DNA of 64,000 bases from Bradyrhizobium sp. CCBAU 53421 (GTDB taxonomy: Bacteria; Pseudomonadota; Alphaproteobacteria; Rhizobiales; Xanthobacteraceae), in the NCBI RefSeq assembly GCF_015291625.1, contig NZ_CP030047.1, forward strand, positions 3,472,001 to 3,536,000. Reading direction: 5' to 3'. Made by a program: the position numbers and the translations under genes. The notes beneath the pieces were generated by a model. It saw only the letters and a list, made by a program, of their open reading frames with translations, was not told the origin of the DNA and made no database searches. Position 1 is the stretch's first letter. Each line of letters opens with the position of its first letter. Shown here one piece after another: positions 18,471 through 26,737 of the stretch.

Positions 18471-18934
18471 ACCGGCCGGAAGTGCATCAGGCCGCCGTGC
18501 GCGACGTCGCGTTCGGCGAGCGCGTCAAGATCGTCGAGCCCTGCAATCTCTATGGCTGCACGCTCGGCGACGACTGCTTCATCGGGCCGTTCACCGAAAT
18601 CCAGAAGGGCGTGGTCGTCGGGGCGCGCACCCGCGTGCAATCGCATGCCTTCGTCTGCGAACTCGTCACCATCGGCGAGGACTGCTTCGTCGGACACGGC
18701 GTGATGTTCGTCAACGACACGTTCGCAACCGGTGGCCCGGCGCGTGGACGCAAGGAGCTGTGGCGCGAGACGGTGATCGGCAACCGGGTGTCGATCGGCT
18801 CCAATGCCACGATCATGCCGGTCAGGATCGCCGACGACGTCGTCATCGGCGCGGGATCGGTGGTGACCAAGGATATCACGACGCCCGGCACCTATGCCGG
18901 CAATCCGGCGCGCCGGCTGCTGGCGAGCCAATAG
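18467..18934 (+). CDS. wbpD: Hexapeptide-repeat N-acetyltransferase (WbpD-like)
   Basis: A 155-residue left-handed beta-helix acyltransferase built from hexapeptide repeats (GDDCFIGPFTEIQKGVVVGARTR, GEDCFVGHGV, IADDVVIGAGSVV), ending in the usual PGTYAGNPAR loop. WbpD N-acetylates the 3-amino group of UDP-GlcNAc3NA using acetyl-CoA. The gene order oxidoreductase-acetyltransferase-aminotransferase is that of wbpB-wbpD-wbpE. GTG start, overlapping the preceding stop by 4 bases. Sugar O- or N-acetyltransferases of related pathways (QdtC/FdtC type) are the alternative. Confidence 0.8.
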   Translation: MNRPEVHQAAVRDVAFGERVKIVEPCNLYGCTLGDDCFIGPFTEIQKGVVVGARTRVQSHAFVCELVTIGEDCFVGHGVMFVNDTFATGGPARGRKELWRETVIGNRVSIGSNATIMPVRIADDVVIGAGSVVTKDITTPGTYAGNPARRLLASQ

Positions 18935-18952
18935 GGCAATAGGGGAATATCG

Positions 18953-20050
18953 ATGGCTGTGCCGTATGCCGACCTGCAACTGCAGTACCAGTCCATCAAG
19001 AGCGAGATCGATGCGGCGATCGCCGGCGTGATCCGCGACAATGCCTTCATCCGCGGCAGCTATGTCGACGCCTTCGAGCGCGAATTCGCTGCGGCTGCGG
19101 AGGTGGCGCACTGCGTATCCTGCGCCAACGGCACCGACGCGCTTTACCTTGCGATGCGCGCGCTGAAGGTGAAGCCGGGCGACGAGGTGATCACGACGGC
19201 GCATTCCTGGATCTCGACTGCGGCGATGATCACGCATTCCGGCGCCACCGTCGTGTTCTGCGACACCGATGACGCGACGTTCACGATCGATCCGGCGGCG
19301 ATCGAGGCGGCGATCACGCCGCGCACGGTCGGCATCATCCCGGTGCATCTGTACGGCCAGCCAGCGGACATGGACGCGATCATGGCGATCGCGCGGAAGC
19401 ACAAGCTGTGGGTGATCGAGGATTGCGCCCAGGCCCATCTCGCGCGTTACAAGGGCCGCATGGTCGGCACGTTCGGCGAGGCCGCGACCTATTCATTCTA
19501 TCCCGGCAAGAATCTCGGCGCGATGGGCGATGCCGGTGCGGTCGTCACCAACGATGCGGCGCTCGCCGAGCAGATGGCGATGCTGGCGCGCCATGGCGGG
19601 CTCGTGAAGCACCAGCACCATATCGAGGGCGTCAACAGCCGGCTCGACGGCATGCAGGCCGCGATCCTGTCGGCCAAGCTGCCGCATCTCACCGCATGGA
19701 CCGAAGCCCGGCAGGCCGCAGCCGAGGTCTACGACGCCGGCCTCAACCAGATCGAGGACGTCGTGGTGCCCGAGGTGGCGCCGGCGCGCAGCCACGTCTA
19801 CCACCTCTACACGATCAGGCATCCGCGCCGCGACGCGCTCGCCGCGCATCTCAACGCCAATGGCGTGCAGACCGCGATCAACTACCCCACCGCGCTGCCG
19901 TTCCTGCCGGCCTATGCACGGTTCAGTCACCGGCCGGAGCAATTTCCCAACGCCCATCGCCATCAGGGCCAGATACTCTCAATCCCGATGTTCGCCGAGA
20001 TCACGCGCCGGCAGCAGGACGAGGTGATCGATCTGGTCCGCAAGTTCTGA
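18953..20050 (+). CDS. wbpE: DegT/DnrJ/EryC1 sugar aminotransferase (WbpE-like)
   Basis: A 365-residue PLP-dependent aminotransferase. The internal-aldimine lysine is Lys186 in SFYPGKNLGAMGDAGAV; the VIEDCAQAHLARYKG segment (154-168) holds the pyridine-binding Asp; CANGTDALYLA binds phosphate. The N-terminus PYADLQLQYQSIKSEID is typical. WbpE moves an amino group from glutamate to C3 of the 3-keto sugar made by WbpB. It starts 18 bases after the acetyltransferase and ends the wbpB-D-E run. Convergent with gmhB, leaving 32 bases between stops. Confidence 0.88.
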   Translation: MAVPYADLQLQYQSIKSEIDAAIAGVIRDNAFIRGSYVDAFEREFAAAAEVAHCVSCANGTDALYLAMRALKVKPGDEVITTAHSWISTAAMITHSGATVVFCDTDDATFTIDPAAIEAAITPRTVGIIPVHLYGQPADMDAIMAIARKHKLWVIEDCAQAHLARYKGRMVGTFGEAATYSFYPGKNLGAMGDAGAVVTNDAALAEQMAMLARHGGLVKHQHHIEGVNSRLDGMQAAILSAKLPHLTAWTEARQAAAEVYDAGLNQIEDVVVPEVAPARSHVYHLYTIRHPRRDALAAHLNANGVQTAINYPTALPFLPAYARFSHRPEQFPNAHRHQGQILSIPMFAEITRRQQDEVIDLVRKF

Positions 20051-20082
20051 CCGCGAGGATGCCCTCGCATCGGACTGGGGGC

Positions 20083-20613
20083 TTAGCTTCGCTGCAGCAG
20101 CGGCTTCAGGAACAGATCCAGATTGGGGCCTGAGAACAGGTGGCCCCTCACGCCCGCGGCGCGGGCGGCCTCGAGATCGGTCGGCTGATCGCCGATCAGA
20201 AAGCTTCGTTCGACGTCGACCGGAAAGCGCTCCAGGAGGTCATTGATCATGCCCGGCGACGGTTTGCGTCGATGGCTGACCTGCCGATACCGCTCGATGG
20301 TCCCTTCAGGATGGAACGGGCAATATTCGAAGGCGTCGATATGCGCGCCGATCTTGCCGAGCTCGGCTGCCATCCAGTCGTGGAGCTGCTGGACGTGGGC
20401 CTCCTCATAGAGGCCTCTCGCAACGCCTGACTGGTTGGTCACGACGAATGCGAAATAGCCCATGTCGTTGACGGCTTTCACCGCCTCGCGCGCGCCGTCG
20501 ATCCAGACCAGTCTATGGCTCTCGAACAGATAGCCGATATCCCGGTTCAGGACGCCGTCGCGATCGAAGAAAACCGCCGGTCGTCGCGGCCGATCTCCGG
20601 AAGCACTGCTCAT
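20083..20613 (-). CDS. gmhB: HAD-family heptose bisphosphate phosphatase-like protein
   Basis: A 176-residue HAD-IIIA phosphatase of GmhB/HisB-N type. FFDRDGVLNRD places the nucleophile Asp17 and acid/base Asp19, VVTNQSGVARG is motif II, RKPSPGM holds the motif III Lys, and FLIGDQPTDLEAA is motif IV. GmhB removes the 7-phosphate of heptose 1,7-bisphosphate for LPS core synthesis. The usual GmhB zinc site needs a Cys-x-His and a Cys-x-Cys. Here C98-P-F-H101 is present, but the second pair reads S113-H-R115, so two of the four ligands are missing. A heptose role fits the context, but another phosphosugar is possible. Confidence 0.78.
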   Translation of the reverse strand: MSSASGDRPRRPAVFFDRDGVLNRDIGYLFESHRLVWIDGAREAVKAVNDMGYFAFVVTNQSGVARGLYEEAHVQQLHDWMAAELGKIGAHIDAFEYCPFHPEGTIERYRQVSHRRKPSPGMINDLLERFPVDVERSFLIGDQPTDLEAARAAGVRGHLFSGPNLDLFLKPLLQRS

Positions 20614-20708
20614 GAGGTGATGATCCCGTCTCCACGCGGCATGAGCCAGCTCAATAGTTCACAATGCCGCGCGCGACAATGTGGTCTGGGCCACCCGGAA
20701 TAGTCGGC

Positions 20709-21932
20709 TCATCGCTCGTCGGCGATCACCTTGCCGTCGTTCGGCAGCGTGCCTGCGCCAACCAGCTCGACGGTGCCGCCGAGCTTGGTCACGGCACGCA
20801 ACGTGGCCGCTACCTCGTCCTGCAAGGAAGCGGCCGGCGAGGCACATTCTGCTTTCAGCGTCATCGCGTCGGCTTCGCCGGCGCGCGTGACCACGAGGCG
20901 TAGCCGTCCGAGTGCGGGATGGCGCTTGCCGATTTCGGCGATCTGCTCGGGGCGCACGAACATGCCCTTCACCTTGGTGGTCTGGTCGGCGCGGCCCATC
21001 CAGCCCTTGATGCGCATGTTGGTGCGCCCGCATGGGCTGGCGCCGGGCAGGGCGGCGGTCAGGTCGCCGAGCGCGAGGCGGATCCAGGGATGATGCGGAT
21101 CGAGCGAGGTCACCACGATCTCGCCGACGTCGCCGGGCGCAACGGGATCGCCGGTGCCGGGCTTCACGATCTCCAAAATCAAATCCTCATTGACCGTCAT
21201 CCCCTCGCGCGCCGGCGTCTCGAATGCGATCAAGCCGAGATCGGCCGTGCCGAAGGCCTGGTAGGCCTCGACGCCGCGCGCCTTCATCTCCTCCTGCAGC
21301 GATTTCGGAAATGCGGCACCCGAGACCAGCGCGCGCTTGATCGAGGACACGTCGCGGCCGCCAGCTGCCGCGGCGTCGAGCAGGATCTTCAGGAAATCGG
21401 GTGTGCCGCTATAGCCGACCGGGCGATAGGCCTCGATCAGCTCGAATTGCTGCTCGGTGTTGCCGGGGCCGGCCGGGATCACCGCGCAGCCGAGCGCCCG
21501 CGCCGAGGCATCGAAGATGAAGCCGCCGGGCGTGAGGTGATAGCTGAAGGTGTTCAGCACCACGTCCCCCTCGCGAAAGCCGGCAGCAAACAGCGCCCGC
21601 GCGCCGCGCCAGGGGTCGGCCTGGCGGCCCTCCGGCTCGAAGATCGGCCCGGGCGAGGTGAACAGACGGGCGAACGAGCCGGGCTTGTCGGCCACGAAGC
21701 CGCCGAACGGCGGGGCGGCCTTGTGCAAGGCCGGCAGCTCCGATTTGCGCAGCACCGGCAGCCCCGCCAGCGCCTCACGGCTGCTGATGGAGGCGGGATC
21801 GATGCCCCGCAGCAAATTGGCATAGGCGGGCGCCGCCATCGCCTTGCGCAGCACGTCCGGCAGCCGGGCGAACAGGGCGGCCTCGCGCTGGGCCGGATCG
21901 CGCGTTTCAAGGGCGTCGTAGTGGTCGGTCAT
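20709..21932 (-). CDS. PaaK-like acyl/aryl-CoA ligase
   Basis: A 407-residue AMP-forming ligase of the phenylacetate-CoA ligase family, which joins a carboxylic acid to CoA through an acyl-adenylate. It has family landmarks such as YSGTPDFLKILLDAA, AFGTADLGLIAFE, GDVGEIVVTSLDPHHPWIRLALGDLTA and a GRADQTTKVKGMFV C-terminal hinge with its conserved Lys region. It is slightly shorter than PaaK (about 430). It has no catabolic neighbours; it stands alone between gmhB and a divergent sugar isomerase gene, so the acid substrate is unknown. Confidence 0.82.
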   Translation of the reverse strand: MTDHYDALETRDPAQREAALFARLPDVLRKAMAAPAYANLLRGIDPASISSREALAGLPVLRKSELPALHKAAPPFGGFVADKPGSFARLFTSPGPIFEPEGRQADPWRGARALFAAGFREGDVVLNTFSYHLTPGGFIFDASARALGCAVIPAGPGNTEQQFELIEAYRPVGYSGTPDFLKILLDAAAAGGRDVSSIKRALVSGAAFPKSLQEEMKARGVEAYQAFGTADLGLIAFETPAREGMTVNEDLILEIVKPGTGDPVAPGDVGEIVVTSLDPHHPWIRLALGDLTAALPGASPCGRTNMRIKGWMGRADQTTKVKGMFVRPEQIAEIGKRHPALGRLRLVVTRAGEADAMTLKAECASPAASLQDEVAATLRAVTKLGGTVELVGAGTLPNDGKVIADER

Positions 21933-22027
21933 GGCAGGTCCTTGAGAGGATTTGCGCAGGTGGCGTGCCGGTCCGCCCGTGCTATCAGACGGTAACCGCT
22001 GACATTGGGACGGTTCCAGGGAGCACG

Positions 22028-23176
22028 ATGGCTGAGGCAGAAAGCGTTGCGGCGGACGGGGCCGCCGATGTCGTCGCGAGGTTGAAGCACCGCATCATCG
22101 ACCACGCCTTGCCGCTGTGGTCGACGGTCGGCTGGGACGGCACGGCCGGCGGCTTTGTCGACCGGCTGGATCAGGATGGGACAGCCGATCACGCCGCGCC
22201 GCGCCGGACCATGGTGCAGGCGCGCCAGATCTACTGCTACGCCAAGGCGGCCCAGATGGGCTGGTATCCCGAGGGCCGCGCGATCGCTCTGAAAGGGCTG
22301 GACTACCTGCTGGCCAAGGCCAAGGCGCCGGATGGCCGGCCGGGCTTCGTGTTCAGCCTGACGCCGGACGGCGGCGTGCACGACCCGCTGCGCGACACTT
22401 ACGGCCATGCCTTCGTGCTGCTCGCGTTGGCGACCGCCTACGGTCTCGACCAGGACGCTCAGATTCGCGCCGAGATCGACGCGCTGCTGTCGTTCGTCGA
22501 TACGCAGCTGCGCTCGCCCCATGGCGGTTTCCACGAAGGCCTGCCGCCGTCGATGCCGCGCCGGCAGAACCCGCAAATGCATCTGTTCGAGGCGATGATC
22601 GCCTGCTTCGACGCGACCCACGATTTGTCGTTCCAGAACCGCGCCGGCGATTTCTTCGCGCTGTTCCTGGCCAGCCTCTACGACAAGCAGACGCACACGC
22701 TCGGCGAATATTTCGAGGAGGACTGGTCGAAGATTCCGCCGGTCAGCGTCGAGCCCGGGCACCTCGCGGAGTGGGTCTGGCTGCTGAAGGGATTCGAGCG
22801 GATCACCGGGTGCCCGACCGGACGCCCGCGCGGCGAGCTCCTGGCCTCTGCGCTGCGCTATCGCGACGCCACCGGCTGCCTGATCGACGAGGGTGATGCC
22901 GAGGGCAACATCCGCCGCCACACGAGGCGGCTGTGGCCGCAGAGCGAATTGGCGAAGGCCTGGATCGCGCAAGCGGAGTCGGGCGAAGCCGGCGCCGCGG
23001 ACGAGGCCCGCGCGGCACTGCTGCTGCTGGAGCGGCACTATCTCAGCCATCCCGTGGCCGGTGGCTGGTACGACCAGTTCGACCATAACGGCACGTCGCT
23101 GGTTGCCACCATCCCGGCGTCGTCGTTCTATCATGTGCTCTGCGCGGTCACCGAAGCCGAGCAGGTGCTCGGATAG
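22028..23176 (+). CDS. AGE-family sugar epimerase/isomerase
   Basis: A 382-residue (alpha/alpha)6-barrel protein of the N-acylglucosamine 2-epimerase / YihS / mannose isomerase family. Expected His residues are in DTYGHAFVLLALA, NPQMHLFEAM, VEPGHLAEWVWLL and PASSFYHV. The frame is open from 21965, but the ATG at 22028 follows a GGGAG site and starts the domain. Family members interconvert aldoses and ketoses, for example mannose and fructose, or epimerise C2 of free N-acyl sugars. At the edge of the polysaccharide region it could supply mannose for gmd. Exact substrate unknown. Confidence 0.85.
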   Translation: MAEAESVAADGAADVVARLKHRIIDHALPLWSTVGWDGTAGGFVDRLDQDGTADHAAPRRTMVQARQIYCYAKAAQMGWYPEGRAIALKGLDYLLAKAKAPDGRPGFVFSLTPDGGVHDPLRDTYGHAFVLLALATAYGLDQDAQIRAEIDALLSFVDTQLRSPHGGFHEGLPPSMPRRQNPQMHLFEAMIACFDATHDLSFQNRAGDFFALFLASLYDKQTHTLGEYFEEDWSKIPPVSVEPGHLAEWVWLLKGFERITGCPTGRPRGELLASALRYRDATGCLIDEGDAEGNIRRHTRRLWPQSELAKAWIAQAESGEAGAADEARAALLLLERHYLSHPVAGGWYDQFDHNGTSLVATIPASSFYHVLCAVTEAEQVLG

Positions 23177-23240
23177 AACCGCCTTCCTGGTCTGACGCGT
23201 TTTCTGCACACGCAACTCCGCCCGAAAACGCCCGCTATCC

Positions 23241-24089
23241 TCACAGCCAGCGCTTGCGCCGCTTGAAGCTCTTCAGGTTCTTGAAGCTCTTGCGCTGGTC
23301 GCCGGCGCCGCCGAGGTAGAATTCCTTGACGTCCTCGTTGTCGCGCAGCTCGTCGGCGGAGCCGTCGAGCACCACCTTGCCCTGCTCCATGATGTAGCCA
23401 TGGCTAGCGACCGACAGCGCGGCGCGGGCGTTCTGCTCGACCAAGAGGATCGTGACGCCGAGATCGCGGTTGATCTCCTTGATGATCGCGAACACTTCCT
23501 TGACCAGCAGCGGCGACAGCCCCATCGAGGGCTCGTCCATCAGGATCATCTTCGGGCGCGCCATCAGCGCGCGGCCGATCGCGAGCATCTGCTGCTCGCC
23601 GCCTGAGAGATAGCCGGCGAGGCCGGTGCGCTCCTTCAGGCGCGGGAAATATTTGAACACCATGTCGATGTCGGCTGAAACCTCGCCGTCGCGCCGGGTG
23701 AAGGCGCCGAGCCGCAGATTCTCCAGCGACGTCATGTCGGCGACGATGCGGCGGCCTTCCATCACCTGGAAGATGCCGCGGCGGACGATCTTGTCCGGAT
23801 CGATGCCGTTGATGCGCTGGCCCTCGAACAGGATCTCGCCGCGGGTGACCTCGCCGTCCTCGGTCTTGAGCAGTCCGGAGATCGCCTTCAGCGTGGTCGA
23901 CTTGCCGGCGCCGTTGGCACCGAGCAGCGCCACGATCGCGCCCTTCGGCACTTCGAGGCTGAGGCCGCGCAGGACCAGGATGACGTCGTCATAGACGACC
24001 TCGATGTTGTTGACGCTGAGCAGTGGCGGCGGCGGGACGGCCGTCGGTGTTGGCCGTGTTGCTTCGACGCTTTGGGTCATGATCCGCAT
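23241..24089 (-). CDS. livF: Liv-type ABC transporter ATPase (LivF)
   Basis: An ABC ATPase of about 282 residues for branched-chain-amino-acid-type uptake. Walker A is LLGANGAGKSTT, the signature is YLSGGEQQMLAIGRAL, Walker B is MILMDEPSMGLSP, and the H-loop region ends ILLVEQNARAALSVA, a typical LivF variant. N- and C-terminal extensions (PTPTAVPPPP; a basic tail) exceed the usual 235 residues. I prefer the ATG at 24089 over the GTG at 24092 by spacing to a GGAGA site. Last gene of the minus-strand liv operon, separated from livK by a palindromic repeat. The acyl-CoA ligase in the operon suggests a carboxylic-acid cargo (inference). Confidence 0.92.
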   Translation of the reverse strand: MRIMTQSVEATRPTPTAVPPPPLLSVNNIEVVYDDVILVLRGLSLEVPKGAIVALLGANGAGKSTTLKAISGLLKTEDGEVTRGEILFEGQRINGIDPDKIVRRGIFQVMEGRRIVADMTSLENLRLGAFTRRDGEVSADIDMVFKYFPRLKERTGLAGYLSGGEQQMLAIGRALMARPKMILMDEPSMGLSPLLVKEVFAIIKEINRDLGVTILLVEQNARAALSVASHGYIMEQGKVVLDGSADELRDNEDVKEFYLGGAGDQRKSFKNLKSFKRRKRWL

Positions 24090-24102
24090 CACTCTCCGTT
24101 GT

Positions 24103-24201
24103 CGTCACCCGCGAAGGCGGGTGACCCAGTATTCCAGAGACGTTCGAAGCCAACGGAGAGGCCGCGGCGTACTGGATCCCCCGCTTTCGCGGGGGATGAC
24201 G
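24103..24201. repeat. Intergenic palindromic repeat (CGTCA family)
   Basis: Two inverted hairpins, CACCCGCGAAGGCGGGTG and CCCCCGCTTTCGCGGGGG, flank a 55-base spacer, with outer CGTCA/TGACG ends. Related elements occur at 34146, 38022, 42658, 47298 and 48934. This copy lies in the livK-livF gap of one operon, so it is transcribed and may process or stabilise the mRNA. Confidence 0.7.
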
Positions 24202-24225
24202 GATTTGTTTGTGGCGATTGTCTCG

Positions 24226-25509
24226 TCACCAGCCAAACCATTCCGGCTTGCGCGGCAGTTCGACGGTCTTCACCTTCTCGAGCTTGATCGTGCCCTTGGC
24301 CATCAGGTCGTTGATGTCGCCATCGGTCGCGCCGGAAACCTTGGCGCGATAGAGGTCGACCTTGGTCGTCGGGCGATGATCCTTCTCGGTCCAGTTCGAT
24401 GGATTGCAGACGCCGTCCATGCCCGCCGGTACCCAGTCCTTCTTCTGGTAGAAGCCCTTGGCGACGTTCTCGCCGGTGGCGCCGCCGTTCTTGGCGGCCC
24501 AATCCAGCGCTTCCTTCATGTAGAGCGCGCTGCAGACCGCGGCGATGTAGTGCACCGGCCGATAGACCTTGCCCGACGGGTCGGACATCTTCGAGATCTC
24601 CATCACCGTCTTCATGCCGGGCGCATTGCCGCCCCAGCCGACCGCCGTGCGCAGCGGGAAGATCACGCCATCGGCGGCATCGCCCGCGGTCTTGGCCGCG
24701 TTCTCGTCCATGCCCCAGACGTTGCTGAGGAACTGGACGTCGACGCCAGCGGTCTTGCAGGCCTTCATGACCGAGATGTTGGAGGCCGCGGTGTTGCCGA
24801 GATAGGCGTAGTTGGCGCCGGAGCTCTTCAGGCTCAGGCACTGCGCCGAGTAGTCGCCGGGCGACAGCGCGAACACCAGCGGCGGCAGCACCTCGAAGCC
24901 GAGCTCGGTCGCGAGCGCTTCGCCTGCGGCCTTCGGCGCGTTCGGATAGGGATGGTTGGCGCCCATGTGGACGAATTTCGGCTTGCCGGGCTTGCCCTTC
25001 GCCTTCCAATCCTCGGCCGCCCAGGTCAGCTCGGCGCGCAGTGCGTCCGAGTAGCTCGGGCCGTAGAAGAAGTTGTACGGCGCGGGCTTGGCCTTGCCGC
25101 TGGTGCCTTCGGGATCCGTCAGCGCGGCGGCGTACGAGCCCGACATGTCGGGGATCTTGTCCTGCGCGAGGAAGCCGGTCAGCGCCTCGGTATCCGCCGT
25201 GCCCCAGCCCATGATAGCCGCGACCTTGCCGTCGGGCGCCGACCATTTCTTGTACAGCGCGATCGCGCGCGGCACCTGATAGCCATAGTCGTTGCTGTCG
25301 GCATTGATCTGCTTGCCGCCGACGCCGCCGTTCTTGTTGATCCAGGCGAAGGTATCGACGACGCCCTGGCCATACGGCGTGCCGACGTCCGAGGTGCCGC
25401 CCGAGAGGTCCTGCAGATGGCCGATGGCGATCTGCGCCTGCGCAGTGGCGGCCGCGCCGCTGATCAGCAGCGCCAGGGAGACCGAGCTCAAAAGGGATCT
25501 AATCGTCAT
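24226..25509 (-). CDS. livK: Liv-type periplasmic substrate-binding protein
   Basis: A 427-residue type I periplasmic binding protein. The signal peptide is MTIRSLLSSVSLALLISGAAATAQA with cleavage after AQA (about residue 25), followed by IAIGHLQDLSGGTSDVGTPYGQG, a standard LivK opening. It is larger than classic LivK (about 370), as seen in binding proteins for aromatic or other carboxylic acids. An AAGGAGGAA ribosome binding site precedes the ATG. It lies between livM and livF of the operon. Cargo unknown: the leucine-type assignment is by family only, and the linked acyl-CoA ligase points to a carboxylate. Confidence 0.9.
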   Translation of the reverse strand: MTIRSLLSSVSLALLISGAAATAQAQIAIGHLQDLSGGTSDVGTPYGQGVVDTFAWINKNGGVGGKQINADSNDYGYQVPRAIALYKKWSAPDGKVAAIMGWGTADTEALTGFLAQDKIPDMSGSYAAALTDPEGTSGKAKPAPYNFFYGPSYSDALRAELTWAAEDWKAKGKPGKPKFVHMGANHPYPNAPKAAGEALATELGFEVLPPLVFALSPGDYSAQCLSLKSSGANYAYLGNTAASNISVMKACKTAGVDVQFLSNVWGMDENAAKTAGDAADGVIFPLRTAVGWGGNAPGMKTVMEISKMSDPSGKVYRPVHYIAAVCSALYMKEALDWAAKNGGATGENVAKGFYQKKDWVPAGMDGVCNPSNWTEKDHRPTTKVDLYRAKVSGATDGDINDLMAKGTIKLEKVKTVELPRKPEWFGW

Positions 25510-25559
25510 TGTTGTTTCCTCCTTTTATCCGTTGAACCGAATTTGAGTTGTTCCAAGCC

Positions 25560-26633
25560 TCAGTGCGAGAACGGGTAAAGCTTCCAGTAGGCCTTGATCT
25601 GCCGCCAGCGATGCGCGAGGCCATCAGGCTCGAACATCAAGAAGCCGATGATGATCAGGCCGATCGCGATCTCGCGCAGGAAGGTAATGTTGTTGTTGAG
25701 CTGCAGCGCCTTGTCGATGGCGCCGCCCTTCAGCCATGCGCTCAGCCATTCCATCGATTCCGGCAGCAGCACCACGAAGGCCGTGCCCATCAGCGTGCCC
25801 ATCACCGAGCCGGTGCCGCCGATGATGACCATGGCGAGGAACAGCACCGAGCGCTCGATGCCGAAGCCTTCCTGGGAGACGACCAGCTGATAATGCGCGT
25901 AGAGCGCGCCCGCGATGCCGGCAAAGAAGGCGGCAAGCCCGAACGACAGCGTCCGGTACTTGGTCAGGTTGATGCCCATGATCTCGGCGGAGAGATAGTG
26001 GTCGCGGATCGCGACCAGCGCACGGCCGTCGCGGGTGCGCATCAGATTGGTGACGAGCAGGTAGCTGATCACCATGTAGGCGAGCACGACGTAGAAATAC
26101 TGCCGGTCGCCGCGCAGCGTATAGCCGAAGATCGAGAACGGATTGGCGCTGGCCGGCACCGAACCGCCCGAGAACCATTCGGCGCGCGAGAAGAAGTCGA
26201 GCAGGATGTACTGCGCGGCGAGCGTCGCGATGACGAGATAGAGCCCCTTCAGCCGCGCCGCCGGCACGCCGAACACCAGGCCGACCAGCGCCGTGATCAC
26301 GCCGGCGAGGGGGATCGCGAAGAACACCGGGATCGGCGCATTGTTGGAGATGTAGGCCGAGGTGAAGGCGCCGAACAGGAAGAACGCGGCGTGGCCGATC
26401 GAGATCTGGCCGGTGAAGCCGACCAGAATGTTGAGGCCGAGCGCTGCGATCGCGAAGATCCCGATCTGGATCGCGATCGAGAGCAGGTAATTCGACAGCA
26501 GCATCGGCGCGAAGCAGGCGAGGGCGACACCTGCGATCGCGAAGTTGCGGCTGGTCGCGGTCGGGAAGATCGTGGTGTCGGCCGCGTAGCTGGTGCGGAA
26601 ATCGCCCGACGGAATCAGGGTGCTCGTTGCCAT
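25560..26633 (-). CDS. livM: Liv-type ABC permease (LivM)
   Basis: A 357-residue inner-membrane permease with about nine to ten membrane segments and the LivM signatures GLNILVGFTGQISIGHAAFFLFGAF and GRALVAIRDHYLSAEIMGINLTKYR, the latter being the coupling region that contacts the ATPases. It forms the translocation channel with LivH. It lies 50 bases upstream of livK and about 100 bases downstream of livH, the latter gap holding a GCATGATC-type palindrome. Confidence 0.92.
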   Translation of the reverse strand: MATSTLIPSGDFRTSYAADTTIFPTATSRNFAIAGVALACFAPMLLSNYLLSIAIQIGIFAIAALGLNILVGFTGQISIGHAAFFLFGAFTSAYISNNAPIPVFFAIPLAGVITALVGLVFGVPAARLKGLYLVIATLAAQYILLDFFSRAEWFSGGSVPASANPFSIFGYTLRGDRQYFYVVLAYMVISYLLVTNLMRTRDGRALVAIRDHYLSAEIMGINLTKYRTLSFGLAAFFAGIAGALYAHYQLVVSQEGFGIERSVLFLAMVIIGGTGSVMGTLMGTAFVVLLPESMEWLSAWLKGGAIDKALQLNNNITFLREIAIGLIIIGFLMFEPDGLAHRWRQIKAYWKLYPFSH

Positions 26634-26691
26634 GGGGCTCTATGGTGCTCCCTGCCGGGGTAAAGTCATCGTCACGCCCCTATTTGTCTGG

Positions 26692-26737
26692 GCATGATCG
26701 TTTCCGAAAACCGGTTTCCACTTTTCGGCGATCATGC
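26692..26737. repeat. GCATGATC-type intergenic palindrome (copy 1)
   Basis: A 46-base inverted repeat with ends GCATGATCG and CGATCATGC and an inner CCGAAAACCGGTTTCC core. It abuts livH directly: read on the minus strand, the gene stop TAG immediately precedes the GCATGATC arm. Homologous copies are at 36063 and 62936. Confidence 0.75.
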
